This document shows, piece after piece, positions 32,286 through 39,252 of a DNA stretch of 48,043 nucleotides (positions within the stretch are counted from its first letter, which is position 1; every line of letters starts with the position of its first letter). The notes below the pieces were generated by a model. That model made no database searches. It was not told the origin of the DNA and saw nothing but the letters and a program-made list of their open reading frames with translations. Source of the DNA: a virus; IMG/VR virus record IMGVR_UViG_3300020131_000103, positions 1 to 48,043 of that record. The stretch is one strand, 5' to 3'. Both the position numbers and the translations under genes were made by a program.

Positions 32286-32744
32286 ATGCAGGATCGCAGG
32301 CCGACTATGTATCCTCAATCAGCGATGCGCTCGGTCGCGGTGGAAATCGAGATGCTGATCGAGGCCAAGTTCAACCGCCTCAAGGGCAGTATCGAGACTG
32401 GCCACGATTTGATTACGGAGCAGATCAGCGGGGCATATTACAAGGCGGACAAGTGCCACGAGCGGGTGACGCGAGTGGAGGAGGAGCTAGCGCACCTCCG
32501 GGAGCAAATCCAAGTCTTCCTGGCGCACCAATCTACGGCAGGCCCGGCTCACCAGGCGAAACGGGGCAAGCTCGACCGCATAACGTCTCTGATAGCCGAG
32601 GTTCGGGAAACGGCACCCAAGGTCAGCGAAATGCTACTCGCGTTGGCGGCGGTCATAGCGGCGGTGACGTTCTGGCTGGCCCCGACGCCGGAGAAAAGCC
32701 CTCCCGCTCCGTTGCCGAGCGCCGCGAGTCCGTTCGATCGATGA
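32286..32744 (+). CDS. Coiled-coil membrane protein of the lysis region
   Basis: A 152-aa protein. Residues 15-75 form a coiled coil (VEIEMLIEAKFNRLKGSIETGHDLI; RVTRVEEELAHLREQIQVFL). One transmembrane helix (EMLLALAAVIAAVTFWL) lies near residues 115-133, with a Pro/Ser-rich C-terminal tail. It might be a holin or antiholin-type protein, but the long cytoplasmic coiled coil is atypical. GGAG lies 9 nt upstream of the ATG. It overlaps a tiny downstream membrane gene by ATGA. Confidence 0.55.
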   Translation: MQDRRPTMYPQSAMRSVAVEIEMLIEAKFNRLKGSIETGHDLITEQISGAYYKADKCHERVTRVEEELAHLREQIQVFLAHQSTAGPAHQAKRGKLDRITSLIAEVRETAPKVSEMLLALAAVIAAVTFWLAPTPEKSPPAPLPSAASPFDR

Positions 32745-32812
32745 TGTTCGGCATTGCTACCGGCATGCTGGTCCTCGGACTGGGGAGCTACCTGATCCGA
32801 TTCTTTTCCTGA
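32741..32812 (+). CDS. Micro membrane protein, 23 aa
   Basis: MMFGIATGMLVLGLGSYLIRFFS is a single hydrophobic helix with one Arg near the end. Its ATG overlaps the stop of the upstream gene (ATGA), and the strong terminator at 32890 follows. It could be a pinholin-like or antiholin-like peptide that works with the preceding membrane protein. It is too short for routine gene finding, and its coding status rests on the overlap and the hydrophobic pattern. Confidence 0.45.
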   Translation: MMFGIATGMLVLGLGSYLIRFFS

Positions 32813-32889
32813 CATGATGTCATCGCATCGCCCGTGCGCCCCCGGCGCGCAGTGATCTCGTGCCGCGTCCCACGGCATCGAGTGCTGCA

Positions 32890-32936
32890 CCCCGCCGCCT
32901 GGCTCGCCCCCCGACGCCAGGCGGCGGGGGCTTTTT
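32890..32936 (+). terminator. Strong intrinsic terminator ending the late operon
   Basis: CCCCGCCGCCTGGC (32890-32903) and GCCAGGCGGCGGGG (32916-32929) form a perfect 14-bp stem followed by CTTTTT. This marks the end of the late phage transcription unit. Confidence 0.9.
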
Positions 32937-33236
32937 GCGTTTGGCGTCAATGGCCAAACGGAAAACCACCCGCACAACTCCGGTTGTCGCTTGCCTTTAG
33001 GAATCTTTGTCGGGCAGACTGCTGATGTCACAGTGCAGAAGAGGCGGCCCCCGTGCAAAAGGATGCCGCCCCGTCCACTCTCAGAGGATCTGTGACTGGC
33101 AGGGGTAGAGGCGTCCGTTTCCTAACTGCAAGGAGCGGACGCCGATGCCAGCTGGTTGGTAAAACCCAACCTTACCCAGCCTAACGCGCGAAAGTGCCCC
33201 TTCGCAATAAAAAATGGTCCACATTGACACTGTTTC

Positions 33237-33253
33237 CGTAAGACGGTCTTACG
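33237..33253. promoter_or_regulatory. Perfect 17-bp palindrome near nuclease gene 3' end
   Basis: CGTAAGAC-G-GTCTTACG, directly downstream of a TTGACA-like hexamer (33225-33230) and next to the stop of the nuclease gene. The symmetry suggests a dimeric repressor operator. The rest of 32937-33255 contains only small imperfect hairpins (for example GGCGTCCG 33110-33117 with CGGACGCC 33136-33143) and no recognisable gene. Confidence 0.4.
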
Positions 33254-33255
33254 CA

Positions 33256-33696
33256 TCAATTACTTGCGGCTGTGGCGCACCAACCCCCGCGTTCCCCTTT
33301 CCCACTGTAGGGGTGAGCTAAGCCTTCCCCGATCAATGTTTCGGACACGTCCGTTCCCCCGCGACTCACGGAAGCGATTTGGCGACCCCATTTTTCATGG
33401 GCGGCTTCCACCCTGAGAGACACGTCGCCGCCCGCCACGAGCGAACGTAGGCGGTGTGCGGCCACTTTTCCGAGTGACCGTTCCTCGGCACACTTGGCGC
33501 CGCGCGTTTCTGGAGCATCGACACCGGCAATCCGGTATCGGGCGCGCTCGATCACGATACGCCAGCCCCAATCGAGCGTGTCGCCGTCGACGACGTGCGG
33601 CACGGCTTGGTACTGGACGATGGCTGTGGAAAGGGTCAAGCCTACGACGAGGCCAGCGACAAGGGAGGGGCAGGGCAGCTTACGATTTTGTGTCAT
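33256..33696 (-). CDS. Thermonuclease family (SNase-like) protein, secreted or membrane-anchored
   Basis: A 146-aa protein. The N-terminal hydrophobic stretch (SLVAGLVVGLTLSTAIV, about residues 10-27) is a signal peptide or anchor. SNase motifs follow: VVDGDTLDW, ARYRIAGVDAPETRG, then EKWGRQIASVSRGGTDVSETLIGEGLAHPYSG. The Arg/Glu pattern of the active site is recognisable (R-x-x-G-D-A-P-E type), although the second conserved Arg is replaced within HEKWGRQ. It would degrade nucleic acid outside the cytoplasm. Start at 33696 rather than 33753, judged by the signal peptide position. Confidence 0.75.
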   Translation of the reverse strand: MTQNRKLPCPSLVAGLVVGLTLSTAIVQYQAVPHVVDGDTLDWGWRIVIERARYRIAGVDAPETRGAKCAEERSLGKVAAHRLRSLVAGGDVSLRVEAAHEKWGRQIASVSRGGTDVSETLIGEGLAHPYSGKGERGGWCATAASN

Positions 33697-33747
33697 GCCC
33701 CCAAGAACGTAGGACAGCGGACGTATCCGTCCGCCATTCTTGTGCCG

Positions 33748-33769
33748 TTCCACAGGTCTGCTAGGGCAT
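33748..33769. repeat. Third, diverged copy of the att-arm motif
   Basis: TTCCACAGGTCTGCTAGGGCAT matches 20 of 22 bases of the left arm of the two 142-bp repeats (TTCCACAGGCCAGCTAGGGCAT at 35754 and 37057). It lacks the tRNA core, so it appears to be a relic of an older element end. Confidence 0.6.
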
Positions 33770-33834
33770 CGCCGCTCGCTTAGCAGGAAATATGGATGAG
33801 CAGCCCGAAAGGCCGCCGGCAGTCGCCTGCGAAT

Positions 33835-33858
33835 GTCCGCTTAGGGCCAATAGCGGAC
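33835..33858. repeat. REP-like 24-bp hairpin, copy 1
   Basis: GTCCGCT-TAGGGCCAAT-AGCGGAC; the stem extends to 9 bp with flanking AT/AT (33833-33860). The same sequence family occurs at 34990 and 35617. Confidence 0.6.
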
Positions 33859-33866
33859 ATGAGGCC

Positions 33867-34067
33867 CTAGGAAGGATGGTGCTGATCGACAAAGTCGATC
33901 GCCGCAGCGATACTGTCGAAACTACGCCGTTTTCCTGCATCATTCAGCGCTTCTGATCTATCGGGGGTAATTACATGTATCCCCCCGCTATTGTCACGGA
34001 CGACTAACCAACCGTCATGTCGGCGATGTTTTCTACCATCCTCAACTGACTCCCACTCTTCTGACAT
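33867..34067 (-). CDS. Hypothetical protein, 66 aa
   Basis: Starts MSEEWESVEDGRKHRRHDGWLVV. A small alpha/beta protein with a strand pair (GWLVVRDNSGGIHVITPD) and a C-terminal helix (SFDSIAAAIDFVDQHH). This resembles in outline, but not clearly in sequence, the DUF2188 gene at the left end. Function unknown. The longer frame to 34145 is less likely. It is divergent from the TIGR02391-like gene with a 97-bp gap between starts. Confidence 0.45.
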   Translation of the reverse strand: MSEEWESVEDGRKHRRHDGWLVVRDNSGGIHVITPDRSEALNDAGKRRSFDSIAAAIDFVDQHHPS

Positions 34068-34164
34068 CCTAAGTTGTCTCCCTGTATCCAGCTTTGTGGC
34101 GCCGACGGTAATCCGGCGTCCCCACTCCATTGACCTTAATGTCATTCAATCTTCGAGGCTCTTG

Positions 34165-34968
34165 ATGGCACGCAGACCCCCTGCACCTCCTACGCCGCCG
34201 CCTATTGTGTTCAAGACTGTGGAAGACATTGAACGCGCAATCTCGAAGCTGCGCCGACGAATCGCTGAGGTCGAGAGCCTTGATGTGAGAGCGTCTTTTG
34301 CGGCCGATGACGGGAAGGTCCACATAGTGGAGAGCAACGTTCGAAGTACGATCCGGGACGTATTTGGGGAGGGGTCGCCAGAATTTGATGAGCATAAATA
34401 CATCGAGATTTGGTCGGGCTCCTTAGTAATTGGGATGCCAGATTACGAACGCTTGGCAGCGGTCTTAAAGGGCCAGCCCGTTGTCGTTAACGTGCTCAAC
34501 GGATTGATTGCGAGGCTTGCGGAGAAGAAAGAAGACCTTGAGGGAGGAGATAGGCCGCGACCATCTTCTTATTTTCAAAAACTCAATCTTCATGCACGGA
34601 TAGGTGATGTAGCAGAAGACCTCTTTCTGGATGGATATCACTGGGATGCCGTCTTTGCGGCCAGCAAGGCATTGATGAACTACGTCAAGGAAAGATCCGG
34701 CTCAGACAAGGACGGCACCAAGCTAATGTATGAGGTGTTCTCCAGGACTAACCCGATCCTTGCCTTCAACGATCTCAGTGACCAAACGGACGGCGACGAG
34801 CAGGAAGGGATCATGCATCTGTTCGTCGGGGCCGCACTTGCAATACGGAATCCTGGAGGTCATTCGTTCCCGGAGGGCTCCGAGCAACGCGCGATCGAGT
34901 ACATTTCCTTATTGAGCATGCTGGCTTACCTCGTTCAGGACGCGAAGAAGCGTAAGCCGACGATATGA
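34165..34968 (+). CDS. TIGR02391-like protein
   Basis: A 268-aa soluble protein. After a Pro-rich N-terminus (ARRPPAPPTPPPIVF) comes a helical domain (VEDIERAISKLRRRIAEVESLD), a middle domain (SNVRSTIRDVFGEGSPEFDEHKYIEIW), and the conserved C-terminal TIGR02391/Ymh-like region. The last includes LHARIGDVAEDLFLDGYHWDAVFAASKALMNYVKERSG, GTKLMYEVFS, and IMHLFVGAALAIRNPGGHSF. The family is often found in mobile or defence islands but its biochemical role is not established. Codon use is clearly less GC-rich than the phage genes, pointing to separate transfer. Confidence 0.8.
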   Translation: MARRPPAPPTPPPIVFKTVEDIERAISKLRRRIAEVESLDVRASFAADDGKVHIVESNVRSTIRDVFGEGSPEFDEHKYIEIWSGSLVIGMPDYERLAAVLKGQPVVVNVLNGLIARLAEKKEDLEGGDRPRPSSYFQKLNLHARIGDVAEDLFLDGYHWDAVFAASKALMNYVKERSGSDKDGTKLMYEVFSRTNPILAFNDLSDQTDGDEQEGIMHLFVGAALAIRNPGGHSFPEGSEQRAIEYISLLSMLAYLVQDAKKRKPTI

Positions 34969-34989
34969 GATATACCCCTCCGCACAGAG

Positions 34990-35013
34990 GTCCGCTTAGG
35001 GTCAGAAGCTGAC
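34990..35013. repeat. REP-like 24-bp hairpin, copy 2
   Basis: GTCCGCT-TAGGGTCAGA-AGCTGAC, with one stem mismatch. Lies in the 154-bp gap between the TIGR02391-like gene and the next hypothetical. Confidence 0.55.
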
Positions 35014-35122
35014 CTTCCTATTGAGCGCGTGCGGGAGCGCGAAGGTCCACCTTTGATGGCAATCGGAAGGCGAACTAGGCATTGTCGCATCTGCAGAGTA
35101 GAACGTGAGCGGAGGGACCAAT

Positions 35123-35560
35123 ATGCCATTCCAGTATATGCAGGGCGCCTACCGCGTGGCAGATGAGAGCGCCAACACGACTATTTCGGAGGTGTCGACC
35201 GGAGTTGGCACCGACATGAGGATGATTTTCGAGTATCGAGACCCCGACGCAAGCTTCTATTTCTTTGCCAAGCCTTATAGTGGAGATGAAGGTCGCGGCT
35301 GGCAGTTGAAGGAAGCTTGGTCCCTGGATGGTGTTGCGCGGGAGGACCGGGTTGACCTGCGTCCTAAAAAGCTCTCATCCGATCTTACATTACGTGCTTT
35401 CACGCGCATCGTTGAGGCGCTACCCGAGTTTCCGCTGGCCGACCCTAAATTGCCTGGCACAAGGAAGCGGTTGAAGGAGGTACGTTTTGATCTTCATGGC
35501 TCGCGTACTCACAACCCGCTATCCGGCGGGCGGTTCTGCGGGCAGGGGACAGTACGATGA
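35123..35560 (+). CDS. Hypothetical protein, 145 aa
   Basis: Starts MPFQYMQGAYRVADESANTT. A moderately charged soluble protein with an early strand-rich part (TDMRMIFEYRDPDASFYFFAKPY) and a helix near the C-terminus (TLRAFTRIVEALPEF). I do not recognise it. The last 25 residues (SRTHNPLSGGRFCGQGTVR) have a different character and may be readthrough into relic sequence, so the gene could be 3'-truncated or frameshifted. AGCGGAGGGA before the ATG is a good ribosome binding site. Confidence 0.45.
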   Translation: MPFQYMQGAYRVADESANTTISEVSTGVGTDMRMIFEYRDPDASFYFFAKPYSGDEGRGWQLKEAWSLDGVAREDRVDLRPKKLSSDLTLRAFTRIVEALPEFPLADPKLPGTRKRLKEVRFDLHGSRTHNPLSGGRFCGQGTVR

Positions 35561-35616
35561 AGATCAAATATGGAGACATCCTCACGCTGCTAGAACAAAT
35601 TCCAATCCTGTGAACT

Positions 35617-35640
35617 GTCTGCTTAGGGCCACAAGCGGAC
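35617..35640. repeat. REP-like 24-bp hairpin, copy 3
   Basis: GTCTGCT-TAGGGCCACA-AGCGGAC. The following 110 bp are a diverged duplicate of 36925-37053, so relatedness of the two att regions extends beyond the 142-bp repeat. There is no gene in 35561-36018 apart from the att repeat. Confidence 0.55.
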
Positions 35641-35750
35641 GTCTGGCTTGCGGCGGATCGCGCTGGAGCGATCAACATGCCGACCACTGAGCAGGGGCAA
35701 CTGCGATGTGCGTCCATCGCTGGATGCAGGACGGCGGATGCCATCGTTCA

Positions 35751-35892
35751 CCTTTCCACAGGCCAGCTAGGGCATTGATATTGTTTCACCGGAACAAAGG
35801 GCGAAAAGTGGAAATGTCCTTTGATCTGTAAGCACTGGCTGACGATTTTGATTCCGCCATTCGGAGGTTCGAACCCTCCCGTCCCAGCCAAT
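35751..35892 (+). repeat. 142-bp att repeat, copy A, with tRNA-Gln(TTG) 3' half
   Basis: 138 of 142 bases match copy B at 37054. The last 52 bp (35841-35892) are identical in both and contain the 3' half of a tRNA-Gln gene: anticodon loop TTTTGAT with TTG at 35848-35850, T arm GGAGG-TTCGAAC-CCTCC, acceptor CGTCCCA, discriminator G, CCA. The 5' half is absent and the would-be anticodon stem is mispaired, so this is an att core, not a working tRNA. AAAAGTGGAAATG (35804-35816) and its reverse complement (35926-35938) flank the core like integrase arm sites. Confidence 0.85.
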
Positions 35893-36018
35893 CATCTGAA
35901 TAAGTTGGATGATTTCTGCGGGCGGCATTTCCACTTTTTACGTCCCGGCGTTTCCAATCCGCGCTCTGGAGATGGCATTGATCGTCTGAAGCCTCGCCTT
36001 GGGCCACGAGGAGAAACC

Positions 36019-36828
36019 TCAGCGATGCTGCCAAACTTTCACGGCTGACAGGATCAATATTGCCGCAAGGATAGGCAACAACACCGAGCCCGGCACGACG
36101 CCAAGCAGCAGACCGCCGATGAACGTGCCGAGCAGCGAGCCCGCCGCCATGACAAGCAGGTAACTCTTGTTCTTGCCGATCACCGCGAAGCTGCCATCCC
36201 GGCTGTAACGCGTGAACCCTACGAGCATTGTCGGAAGGCTGACGGCAAGCGACAGGCTACCTGCCAGTTTGATGTCGGCACCGAACAGCAGCACCAGCGT
36301 TGGAATCAAAAGCTCACCGCCAGCGACGCCTAGCAGAGACGCGACCACGCCAATCACGAAGCCCGCAATTACGCCCGCGACAACTAATGGTATGCCGGAA
36401 AGCGACGGACTGGATGTGTCATGCCCAAAGAGCAGAATCGCCGCTATGACGACTAACAAAACGGCGATGATCCGATACAGCAGCTCCTGCCTCATCTTCA
36501 CCGCCCAGCTCGCCCCGAACCAAGCGCCCAGCAAGCTTCCGCAGAGCAGATTGACGATGATGGGCCAGTTGGCTGCTATCGCCGAGAGTGGCACCGTTGC
36601 CGCGCGAAACGGCAATGCCGACGCCACCACAACGATGCTCATCGCTTTGTTCAGGATCACCGCTTCAAGTGCAGCGAAACGGAACATGCTGATCAGCAAG
36701 GGTAGCCGGAACTCGGCGCCACCAAGGCCAATCAAGCCGCCAAGGGCACCAATGAATGCGCCGGCACTAAAGGCCAACGCAGGCTGCTTGGTACCGATGC
36801 TAGTTTCAGACCTTTGATCCACTGCCAA
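36019..36828 (-). CDS. TauE/SafE family permease (sulfite exporter-like)
   Basis: A 269-aa inner-membrane protein with about eight hydrophobic segments. The two family repeats are visible: GAFIGALGGLIGLGGAEFRLPLL near the N-terminus and GVIAGFVIGVVASLLGVAGGELLIPTLVLLFG near residues 152-183. The G-G-x-G/GVGGGE signatures mark the TauE/SafE fold, which exports or imports small organic sulfur or anionic compounds; the substrate cannot be told. It is the only intact gene between the two att repeats, so it is probably cargo of a small or decayed element. Confidence 0.88.
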   Translation of the reverse strand: MAVDQRSETSIGTKQPALAFSAGAFIGALGGLIGLGGAEFRLPLLISMFRFAALEAVILNKAMSIVVVASALPFRAATVPLSAIAANWPIIVNLLCGSLLGAWFGASWAVKMRQELLYRIIAVLLVVIAAILLFGHDTSSPSLSGIPLVVAGVIAGFVIGVVASLLGVAGGELLIPTLVLLFGADIKLAGSLSLAVSLPTMLVGFTRYSRDGSFAVIGKNKSYLLVMAAGSLLGTFIGGLLLGVVPGSVLLPILAAILILSAVKVWQHR

Positions 36829-37053
36829 CCGCCCATAACTGTCGCGAAGCTATATCTGGCGCGATATTACGATTGTCAATCGTGGTCACTCTCCCGCTGA
36901 ACGGGCGCGGATCGCTTTCGGGCAAGTCTGCTATGGATCGGACGCGGGCGTCTGGCATGCGGCTGACGCGCGGAGCGATAAACATGGCCGACCCGCATAT
37001 ATGTGACTGTCGACTATGCGCAGGACGACGGCTGCACAGTCGGCCATCAATCG

Positions 37054-37195
37054 CCTTTCCACAGGCCAGCTAGGGCATTGATATTGTTTCACCGGAACAA
37101 AGGGCGAAAAGTGGAAATGCCCTTTGATCTATAAGCGCTGGCCGACGATTTTGATTCCGCCATTCGGAGGTTCGAACCCTCCCGTCCCAGCCAAT
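37054..37195 (+). repeat. 142-bp att repeat, copy B, adjacent to integrase
   Basis: Near-identical partner of copy A with the same tRNA-Gln(TTG) 3' half (core 37144-37195). AAAAGTGGAAATGCC (37107-37121) and its exact reverse complement (37226-37240) flank the core as a 15-bp inverted repeat. The integrase stop codon is 68 bp away, as in lambda where attP adjoins the 3' end of int. The site therefore looks like attP, or the junction of two tandem elements. Confidence 0.85.
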
Positions 37196-37262
37196 TATTT
37201 CAACGGGATAGCCGAGATCCGGAGCGGCATTTCCACTTTTCCGACACCCAGCGTTTCCACTC

Positions 37263-38564
37263 TCACCCCCGGTTCGTTCGCTTCCCCTCGACGAAGTCCC
37301 GCCGTTTGGTGGCTGCCGACAGCTCCTGCCGCTCGTTGCGTTTGACGTACAGCCGGGCCGCTTGAGGCGTCGCGTGCTTCGACAGCGCCATGACCTCCTG
37401 CTCGGTCAGCTCCGCATCGCCCAGCTCTGTCATGCCGCCGTGCCGGCAGGCCTCAAGCGTGAAGTGCTTGGGTAGGCCCGCGTCTTTGCGGATGCGCTGC
37501 ACCAGATGTTGAGCATGGGATTCGCTGTAGAGCCGTGCCACACGTCGCCCGTCGGCTAGCTTAGGGCCGCGCTGGGGCTCAAACATCATCAGGGCGACGC
37601 CAAGCTTAGGCAGCGCTGCGATCGCCGCCTCAAGCTCGGGATAGAGCAGCCTGCGCTCGACCTTCTTGCGATCCTGGCTGCGGATGAAGGTCTCCAAGGG
37701 CTTCCATTCGCGTTTGCCGGTCTTGTGGTGAAACACCCGCACCTTGGTCGGATGGTCTTCCGGCCGGTAATCCGTCCAGCAAATGCGTCCCTCGCGGACG
37801 TCTTCCGGCCTCTGGTGCAGCTCGAAACAGATAAGGGCTGCTAAGCCCAGGGCGGGATGGCCCGCAGCAGTCGCAGCGGCGGCGAAATGCAGGGCTTGGG
37901 CTCGGGTGGCGGGAATTGCGGTGTCGCGCTCGTACTTGGCGCGGATGACGCCGTGGAAGGGGTTGATGGACATCGGAATTGTGGCGCCGTCAGCGCCCGG
38001 CATGGGAACGAGGAAAACGCCGGGATGCAGGCGGCCGACGACCTTCCAGGCTCGGCGGGCAACGTCGATCGCAAGGTCGGCTTGGCGGGTGACTCGGCCG
38101 CCCTTCCGAAGTCGTGAATAGATCTTATCGACCGCAGCGGGCGTCAGAGTGCTGACGTGCAAATGCTTCAAGCGTACGGGTTGCGCGGTCTCCTCGTTCT
38201 TCAAAGTCGTCGTGAGGTCACCGATTGCTGTCAGCACCTCGCGATAGTCGTCCTGCGAACGGGGGCTCAGGCGGGTGAATGCTTCGTGCGCGAAATATTG
38301 CGCGTGCCACCATGCAATCGAGCCGACTCGCTCTGAGGCCTGCTTCTCTACAGGAACTGATTGGCCGTCGCGCCAGGCGTCGAGGTGAGCGTTCAGGAAT
38401 CGGGCTCGCTCGGCAGCCGGTATGAAATGCTCGCCGAGCGCCTCGCCGGGTATTGCGAACCCTTCGGCAATGTCGCGCTCGTGCGCGTACCAGTAATAGG
38501 AGATCCTGCCGCCCGCCAACTTGCGGGTTTTCATATAGCGAGGCCAGTCGGTTGCGCGTTTCAC
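37263..38564 (-). CDS. int: Phage tyrosine recombinase (integrase)
   Basis: A 433-aa protein. The N-terminal part (MKRATDWPRYMKTRKLAGGRISYYWYA) is an arm-binding-like beta domain. A core-binding helical domain is followed by the catalytic domain: Arg in CFELHQRPEDVREG, Lys in FHHKTGKREW, the second box in TLEACRHGGMTE (H/R box in altered form) and the Tyr nucleophile in AARLYVKR. It integrates the phage at tRNA-Gln, whose 3' half lies beside it. GTG at 38564 is used because the frame upstream overlaps the excisionase gene; ATG 38534 is an alternative. It is the last gene of the leftward operon. Confidence 0.92.
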   Translation of the reverse strand: MKRATDWPRYMKTRKLAGGRISYYWYAHERDIAEGFAIPGEALGEHFIPAAERARFLNAHLDAWRDGQSVPVEKQASERVGSIAWWHAQYFAHEAFTRLSPRSQDDYREVLTAIGDLTTTLKNEETAQPVRLKHLHVSTLTPAAVDKIYSRLRKGGRVTRQADLAIDVARRAWKVVGRLHPGVFLVPMPGADGATIPMSINPFHGVIRAKYERDTAIPATRAQALHFAAAATAAGHPALGLAALICFELHQRPEDVREGRICWTDYRPEDHPTKVRVFHHKTGKREWKPLETFIRSQDRKKVERRLLYPELEAAIAALPKLGVALMMFEPQRGPKLADGRRVARLYSESHAQHLVQRIRKDAGLPKHFTLEACRHGGMTELGDAELTEQEVMALSKHATPQAARLYVKRNERQELSAATKRRDFVEGKRTNRG

Positions 38565-38575
38565 GTCGCGCCTCG

Positions 38576-38815
38576 CTAAAGCACGCTCGCGGCGTCGAGC
38601 GGCGTCCCGTCGGTCGGGATTGCCCCCGTCGCCCTGTCCAGATCCACCTTGTCCCATTTGCGGCGTTCCCCTCGCCGTTTACTCATGGGGCGAGGGTAGA
38701 CCGAACCCACCTTGCGCAGGAAGGCCTCCGTTGACACTTCGTCCACATAGGCGGCTGCGGTCTCGGCTCGCATGAACCGAGGCCACTGGCCGGGGTTGTG
38801 CACGGGGCGCGTCAC
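38576..38815 (-). CDS. Excisionase-like small DNA-binding protein
   Basis: A 79-aa protein (MTRPVHNPGQWPRFMRAETAAAYVDEVSTEAFLRKVGSVYPRP). The segment RAETAAAYVDEVSTEAFLRKV followed by a basic RGERRKWDKVDLDRA wing is the MerR/AlpA-type winged helix of excisionases. It sits directly upstream of int in the same operon, the usual Xis position. It would bend the att arms and favour excision. Confidence 0.75.
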   Translation of the reverse strand: MTRPVHNPGQWPRFMRAETAAAYVDEVSTEAFLRKVGSVYPRPMSKRRGERRKWDKVDLDRATGAIPTDGTPLDAASVL

Positions 38816-38832
38816 GGATGGGTCCTCGATCG

Positions 38833-39252
38833 CTAAGCGGCCTGGGCGGTCGCCGCGTTCAGGTTCCTGGTGAGGCTCAGAATGGCGCTGCGGTGCTGCG
38901 GAGTGGCCTGGGCGAAGGCGTGGACGATCTCCGCGCCTTCGCGGCTGTAGAGCACTTCGTTGAACGCAGAGGGCCCGGCGTCGTCGTCTGCGCCCTCAAC
39001 GCCTAAGTAGAATTCGGCGATTTTTACGCAGAAGATTTGGGCGAGTTCGAACAGGCGGCCGGCGCTAATTCGGTTGACGCCCTTCTCGTATTTCTGCACC
39101 TGCTGGAAGGTGAGACCGAGTCGCTCGCCGAGCTTCTCTTGAGACATGTTGGCGGCGAGGCGCAGCCTGCGAATGTTCAAGCCGACTTGCTTATCGATGT
39201 CGCTGCAGCCTCGGATGCTGTTCTGATCTTCGACATACTGCTCTTCAGTCAT
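38833..39252 (-). CDS. XRE-family helix-turn-helix regulator
   Basis: A 139-aa protein. Residues 20-75 are a typical HTH-XRE domain (VGLNIRRLRLAANMSQEKLGERLGLTFQQVQKYEKGVNRISAGRLFELAQIF), with a helical C-terminal part. This type is common in rhizobial phages and chromosomes. Its ATG overlaps the stop of the upstream gene (39249-39252). It probably tunes the lysogeny operon; the main repressor is more likely the S24-containing protein at 41096. Confidence 0.88.
   Translation of the reverse strand: MTEEQYVEDQNSIRGCSDIDKQVGLNIRRLRLAANMSQEKLGERLGLTFQQVQKYEKGVNRISAGRLFELAQIFCVKIAEFYLGVEGADDDAGPSAFNEVLYSREGAEIVHAFAQATPQHRSAILSLTRNLNAATAQAA

Noticed and set aside
32228-32740. Frame of 194 codons across the coiled-coil membrane gene
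   Set aside because: Gly/Arg-rich shadow of 32286-32744; only its final 23 codons (from 32741) are plausible as a separate micro-gene.
35776-35890. Functional tRNA-Gln gene at copy A (and likewise copy B)
   Set aside because: Only the anticodon loop, T arm and acceptor 3' strand are present; the 5' acceptor, D arm and two anticodon-stem pairs do not match, so it is an att core.
38576-38657. Extension of the integrase upstream to 38657
   Set aside because: It would overlap the excisionase gene by about 80 bp and add a Gly/Arg-rich segment unlike integrase N-termini; GTG 38564 gives a typical start.
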